Origin: an uncultured Clostridia bacterium
GTDB taxonomy: Bacteria > Bacillota > Clostridia > Christensenellales > Borkfalkiaceae
DNA length: 12,278 nt
Assembly (NCBI GenBank): GCA_946637575.1
Contig: CAMPBJ010000012.1
Coordinates: forward strand, 1-12,278
Reading direction: 5' to 3'
The translations under genes were made by a program, and so were the position numbers. The notes under the pieces are model-generated. The model was not told the origin of the DNA. It saw only the letters and a program-made list of their open reading frames with translations, and searched no databases. Shown piece after piece: positions 9,173-12,278 of this stretch (its first letter is position 1; every line of letters begins with the position of its first letter).

Positions 9173-9231
9173 ATCATTGCACCAATTATCAAAAATGTAG
9201 TCAAAAAATAGTATTTAAGTTCTTTTTACTC

Positions 9232-9777
9232 TTATCTGATTATGCCGGAAGAACCAACCCATTCGGACCAACCGTCGTTATTCTGAACCCAAACGGCCTT
9301 TATGGTAATGTTCTTGCCGAAATTATAAGCGCCTTCGGTAACTTCTACGTTGGTTTCGCTGTCAACCCATTTAATGAACTTAAATCCGTCTCTGGAAGGA
9401 GTTATAAGCGTGTAAGCAGATCCCGCATCAACGACCTGAGTATCGCTTTCAAGCGCATTACCGCCGTTTACGTCGTAGGTAATAACGAAGTGTCCGGGAC
9501 ATTTATCCTTACAAACGTCGTCCGTACAGGAATCGTCAGTACATTTACCGCAAATTTCACAAACGTGATGGCAAACGTGTTCTTCTACGTGACCGGGACA
9601 TTTATCGGCGCAAACAGCGTTCGTGCAAGACGCGTCGGTACATTTACCGCAAATCTCGCAAACATGATGGCAAACGTGTTCTTCTACCGCAGGAGTAGAA
9701 GGCGTACTGCTACAACCAACGAGTGAAATTGCAAACAACATCATAATTGCAACTAAAATATATACTGTTTTCTTCAT
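9232..9777 (-). CDS. Small lipoprotein with two Cys/His-rich repeats and an InlB-like repeat
   Basis: This is a 181-residue lipoprotein with signal MKKTVYILVAIMMLFAIS and lipobox LVGC (Cys22). Residues 31-63 and 64-96 are two direct copies of a 33-residue unit that differ at only four positions. Each has the pattern VEEHVCHHVCEICGKC, then C-x4-C-x3-C-x2-H, giving seven Cys and four His per unit. Residues 97-164 match the Listeria-Bacteroides (InlB B-repeat, Flg_new) fold: YDVNGG near the start, then PSRDGFKFIKW and ITIKAVW at the end. A short Trp-containing tail (GWSEWVGSSGIIR) follows, which could be the remnant of a lost domain. The Cys units could bind metal or form disulfides; I know no named family for them and assign no function. 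The start at 9777 has GAGG at 9786-9789, eight bases upstream. It lies between a repeat-rich surface protein and a binding protein, which suggests a cell-surface role. Confidence 0.88.
   Translation of the reverse strand: MKKTVYILVAIMMLFAISLVGCSSTPSTPAVEEHVCHHVCEICGKCTDASCTNAVCADKCPGHVEEHVCHHVCEICGKCTDDSCTDDVCKDKCPGHFVITYDVNGGNALESDTQVVDAGSAYTLITPSRDGFKFIKWVDSETNVEVTEGAYNFGKNITIKAVWVQNNDGWSEWVGSSGIIR
9490..9687 (-). repeat. Tandem direct repeat encoding two 33-aa Cys/His-rich units
   Basis: Two adjacent 99-base units (9589-9687 and 9490-9588) encode near-identical peptides; only four of 33 residues differ (A/D, N/D, A/D, A/K). The DNA is also closely similar, for example gatggcaaacgtgttcttct appears in both units on the plus strand. 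The exact 33-codon period and lack of frame disruption point to a recent in-frame duplication that could expand or contract. Confidence 0.9.
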
Positions 9778-9841
9778 TTTTATTTCCTCACTATTATTAT
9801 TTTTAAGAAATAAGTTATTTAAGCCTAAAAGAAACTATTGA

Positions 9842-12130
9842 CTACGCGACGATAAACTGGAAAGCGGAGATATAAAGGGTTATCTTCGAAACGTTATCGC
9901 CGTTAGTGAAGTTAAGTTGAGTCTGTGCGCTTACGTAATTATTATAGTCTTCAATCGACATAGAAATTTCATTCCACTGACCTGCGTTTAACGAGAATAT
10001 ACGGTCATTTGCAGAGCCGGAGGTGGAAATCGTCAAGTTGCTTATCGAACCGTCAACGTATATATAGAATTTAACCGATTGAGCGCCTTCAGGAATTACC
10101 TGATTGTCAGCAAACTTAAACACTAACTTCCAGCCGACAGGTTTAACCTTAACGGAATAAGCTTCTTCACCATACACAAAGTCCGTACTTCTTTCAATTT
10201 TAGAAGTATCCATTAAACTTAACGGATAATTTACAAATTGTATTTCAGAGAAATATAACTTGATGTTAGCGACGTTATCGCCGTTAGTGATATAAAGAGG
10301 AGTATCAGCGTTGGAATATTTGTAGTAATCGGAAATCGGCAACTGAACCTTCGTCCAATCATTGCAAGTTAAATAAGTAATTCTGCCATCGGTATATTTT
10401 TTCGTGGAAGAAAGTGCTATATTACTCTTATTTCCGTCAACGTAAATATAGAATTCAACAAAGTTCGAACCTTCAGGAACGTCCAAAGCATCGGTGAAAA
10501 TGAAACTGAAACACCAAGACTTAGTATTGATTAAAGTAGCACTCGTTTCGTCGCCGTAAGTTTTAACATCACTTCTTTCAATCGTAGAAGCATCTTTCGG
10601 TAATAAAGCGCACGCAAAGAAAGTAGGTTCGGAGAAGTAAATCTTTAATCCGCCGACATTGTCGCCGTTAGTGATATAAAGCGGAGTGGAAGCATCGGAG
10701 TACTTATTGAAATCTGCAACGGATAATTGAACTTTAGTCCACGCATTGCAAGTTAGATAAGTAATTCTGCCATCGACATAGTTTTTCGTCGTAGAAAGGG
10801 CTAAATTACTCTTATTACCGTCGATGTAAATGTAGAACTCAACGTTAGTCGCTGTTTCGGAAATAGCCGCATTAGACGTAAAGTTAAACGAAATAGCCCA
10901 ACTCTTCGGAATAATCAAAGTTGAAGAAGTCTGGTCACCGTAAACGTAATCCGTGCTGCTTTCTAACGTCGAGAAATCGTTCATCTTTATCATATATTTG
11001 TCAAAGGTCAATGCGGAGAAGTAGAACTTCACGCCACCGACGTTAGAACCGTTCGTAATCCAGAATATCGTCCCGTTAGTAACGTATTCTTCGAATTTTC
11101 TGATACTAAGCTGGAACTTATTCCACGTATTCGGAACGAGAGTGTTGCCGATCTTATCGTCGGTTTTCTTCGATGTAGAGATAGTAACGTCGGTAAGAGT
11201 AGTTTCAGGATAAATGTAGAAGGTCACCTGAGAAACGCCTTGCGGAATTTCCATTTGAGAGTTAAATCCGAACGAACTTGCCCACGCATTAGGCTTTAAG
11301 AGAACCGAGAATTCTTCTTCCCCATAGACCTTATCAAACGAAGTGGTAACACTCATATTTTCATCACCAGCAACGTAGGGAATATCATAACTTTCCACAG
11401 TTAAAGTAACGTCTTCAAACAATTCGGCATCAAAATCAAATACGTTTCCTTCTTCGTCAAACCAAGCAATGTAAACCGCGGGATCGTCGGATACTCTGGC
11501 AGCAACGCTATCACCGTATAAAACCGTTTCCACGTCTTGATCGTCGCCGTTAACGAACGTTACGTTGACTCCAGGTCTGTAATTTGCTAAAACCTTTAAC
11601 AAATCTTCATTAGCCTCGCCACTCATAAGTACTTTGGATACGAGTGCGGGAGTAAGCGAAAGCGCGTCACTGTAAACGGCATTTTCACCGTCTATAAAAT
11701 AACTTCTTACGCAAAGTTCTTCGGTAAGTTCTTCAGCGGACAATTCTAAATAATACGAAATAATCGCCTTATAAGTGATTTCATCGATTTCAAAATCGAT
11801 AACTTCTTTGTCAACCAACAAGTTTTTAGCGTTTTCATTGTCGCAAAGCAACTCGTTTTCGCCAAGGCTATCTTTATCGATTAAAATCGTAGCAAAAGAA
11901 CCGAGTTTGTCCTGATTCTGCTCGTAAGAATCTTCGTCAAGCACGGTTAAAAATCTGATTGCCAGACCATCTTCCTCTACAATTAAGACCGAAGAAGCCT
12001 TTACGCTAAACACTTCGGAAGCATCTGCATTTGCAACGACCGTTTTCTGGTTTAAAAAACCAAAAAAGGCGAAACAAATGACAGCAAACAATGTGGTTAA
12101 AAAGCAAAGTAATGAACGTCTTTTTGTCAT
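9842..12130 (-). CDS. Secreted surface protein with InlB-like domain and four 128-aa tandem repeats
   Basis: The protein has 762 residues from the ATG at 12130. The frame stays open 37 codons further upstream, but 12130 is preferred: AGAGGTGAG lies at 12134-12142 and the protein then begins with a proper signal peptide, MTKRRSLLCFLTTLFAVICF, with cleavage likely after ANADA (residue 37). Residues about 40-180 form an alpha/beta-looking domain (GLAIRFLTVL, GSFATILIDKDSL, LCVRSYFIDGENAVYSDAL) that I associate with Clostridia surface proteins but cannot name. Residues 188-249 resemble an InlB B-repeat (VTFVNGDD, IAWFDEEG, VTLTVESYD). Residues 259-386, 387-514, 515-642 and 643-762 are four tandem repeats, each with an early YGxE/D element, then FYIYxDG and (F/I)TNGDNV, likely beta-sandwich modules of carbohydrate-binding type. 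No sorting signal or catalytic motif is seen. First gene of the apparent operon; glycan capture is inferred. Confidence 0.85.
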   Translation of the reverse strand: MTKRRSLLCFLTTLFAVICFAFFGFLNQKTVVANADASEVFSVKASSVLIVEEDGLAIRFLTVLDEDSYEQNQDKLGSFATILIDKDSLGENELLCDNENAKNLLVDKEVIDFEIDEITYKAIISYYLELSAEELTEELCVRSYFIDGENAVYSDALSLTPALVSKVLMSGEANEDLLKVLANYRPGVNVTFVNGDDQDVETVLYGDSVAARVSDDPAVYIAWFDEEGNVFDFDAELFEDVTLTVESYDIPYVAGDENMSVTTSFDKVYGEEEFSVLLKPNAWASSFGFNSQMEIPQGVSQVTFYIYPETTLTDVTISTSKKTDDKIGNTLVPNTWNKFQLSIRKFEEYVTNGTIFWITNGSNVGGVKFYFSALTFDKYMIKMNDFSTLESSTDYVYGDQTSSTLIIPKSWAISFNFTSNAAISETATNVEFYIYIDGNKSNLALSTTKNYVDGRITYLTCNAWTKVQLSVADFNKYSDASTPLYITNGDNVGGLKIYFSEPTFFACALLPKDASTIERSDVKTYGDETSATLINTKSWCFSFIFTDALDVPEGSNFVEFYIYVDGNKSNIALSSTKKYTDGRITYLTCNDWTKVQLPISDYYKYSNADTPLYITNGDNVANIKLYFSEIQFVNYPLSLMDTSKIERSTDFVYGEEAYSVKVKPVGWKLVFKFADNQVIPEGAQSVKFYIYVDGSISNLTISTSGSANDRIFSLNAGQWNEISMSIEDYNNYVSAQTQLNFTNGDNVSKITLYISAFQFIVA
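9845..11356 (-). repeat. Four tandem about 384-base repeats coding for 128-aa modules
   Basis: Units are 10973-11356, 10589-10972, 10205-10588 and 9845-10204 (the last is 120 codons because the end of the module is missing). Units two and three are the most alike: a hand alignment gives about 60% identical residues, and long DNA matches remain (for example gccgttagtgatataaag at about 10280 and 10668). Units one and four are more diverged but keep the YG, FYIY, W and TNG landmarks. This pattern fits stepwise duplication, most recent in the middle. Confidence 0.9.
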
Positions 12131-12153
12131 GTTCTCACCTCTCATTTTTTTAT

Positions 12154-12183
12154 ATTTTATCACAATAGAATACTTATTGTCGA
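12154..12183 (-). promoter_or_regulatory. Probable sigma-A promoter of the operon
   Basis: Reading the minus strand, TCGACA (12178-12183, five of six matches to TTGACA) serves as the -35 element. The -10 is either GATAAA (12156-12161, spacer 16, preceded by TG as an extended -10) or the overlapping TAAAAT (12154-12159, five of six matches, spacer 18). The transcript would start near 12149, leaving a leader of about 20 bases that contains the Shine-Dalgarno site. No comparable promoter is seen in the shorter gaps downstream, so this one could drive all eight genes. Confidence 0.6.
12162..12180. promoter_or_regulatory. Candidate operator palindrome between -35 and -10
   Basis: ACAATA (12162-12167) and TATTGT (12175-12180) form a perfect six-base inverted repeat with a seven-base spacer, centred on 12171. 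It fills the promoter spacer and overlaps the -35 by three bases, the position expected for a repressor site. A further TATTGT half-site lies at 12254-12259. No regulator gene is present in the window, so the binding protein is unknown. Confidence 0.4.
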
Positions 12184-12203
12184 TACGGTTATATTTAATG
12201 GTG

Positions 12204-12237
12204 TAATATTTTTTCTTTTCTTGACGAAAAAATATTA
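12204..12237. repeat. Perfect 12-bp AT-rich inverted repeat upstream of the promoter
   Basis: Arms TAATATTTTTTC (12204-12215) and GAAAAAATATTA (12226-12237) are perfectly complementary around a 10-base loop. It ends about 20 bases upstream of the -35. It may be a regulator site, or the terminator of a gene beyond the right edge, since TTTTT follows on the plus strand at 12241. The stem is almost all A and T, with one G-C pair, so an intrinsic terminator is doubtful. The rest of 12238-12278 shows nothing recognisable. Confidence 0.5.
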
Positions 12238-12278
12238 GCATTTTTCAAAAAACTATTGTAAAAATAAATACCTTATTG

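Noticed and set aside
9175..9204. Possible internal promoter (TTGACT, then TGCAAT 17 bases on) or tiny upstream frame before the solute-binding gene
   Set aside because: The -10 match is poor and the transcript would start at the ATG itself; the two-codon frame ATG ATA TGA is probably chance.
9133..9726. Open frame of 197 codons on the plus strand across the Cys-rich gene
   Set aside because: It begins with TTG and no ribosome site, and its repeat is only the complement of the real tandem repeat; the minus-strand frame has a signal peptide, lipobox and known domain.
9803..9822. AT palindrome AAATAA-G-TTATTT in the gap between the first two genes
   Set aside because: A one-base spacer leaves no loop unless pairs are lost, all pairs are A-T and no T-tract follows, so it is not convincing as a terminator.
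12131..12241. Longer N-terminus for the four-repeat surface protein, from an ATG at 12241
   Set aside because: The extra 37 residues would bury the signal peptide, run through the promoter and inverted repeat, and lack a ribosome site; the ATG at 12130 has AGAGGTGAG and starts a normal signal peptide.

Overview
The window is a run of eight genes, all on the minus strand, so transcription goes from the right edge to the left. The gaps are 64, 59, 53, 4, -1, 12 and 2 bases, and the only credible promoter sits at about 12154-12183. It therefore looks like one long operon that continues past the left edge. There are no RNA genes, insertion sequences, CRISPR arrays, integrases or transcriptional regulators. 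AT-rich intergenic DNA, strong Shine-Dalgarno sites, Gram-positive style signal peptides and lipoboxes, InlB-type and BIG2-type surface domains, and a CUT1 sugar importer with no ATPase of its own all fit a Bacillota, most likely an uncultured gut-type Clostridia (Christensenellales-like is a guess). The absence of SusC/SusD genes argues against Bacteroidota.

Layout in transcription order. (1) 12130-9842: secreted 762-aa protein with an unnamed N-terminal domain, one InlB-like repeat and four tandem repeats of about 128 aa that look like carbohydrate-binding beta-sandwiches. (2) 9777-9232: small lipoprotein with two 33-aa repeats carrying seven Cys each, plus an InlB-like repeat. (3) 9172-7442: sugar-type ABC solute-binding lipoprotein. 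(4) 7388-6480 and (5) 6475-5588: the two CUT1 permeases, MalF-like and MalG-like. (6) 5588-2562: secreted 1008-aa protein with several Ig-like domains and two related lectin-like segments. (7) 2549-615: lipoprotein with a GH20b/GH67N-like N-terminal domain and a DUF4838 core, a probable glycoside hydrolase. (8) 612 to the left edge: 5' part of a BIG2-type Ig-like lipoprotein.

The likely joint role is a Gram-positive polysaccharide-utilisation locus. Surface proteins would capture a glycan, the DUF4838 lipoprotein would cut it at the cell surface, and the solute-binding protein with two permeases would import the oligosaccharide, powered by a shared MsmX/UgpC-type ATPase encoded elsewhere. The substrate cannot be read from the sequence. 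DUF4838 is, as I recall, the domain behind CAZy GH163 (endo-acting on complex N-glycans), so a host glycoprotein glycan is a reasonable hypothesis.

The most interesting points are the Cys/His-rich tandem repeat lipoprotein, the four-fold repeat protein, the translational coupling of a permease to a large surface protein, a strong stem-loop between the binding-protein and permease genes, and a palindrome inside the promoter that could be an operator.
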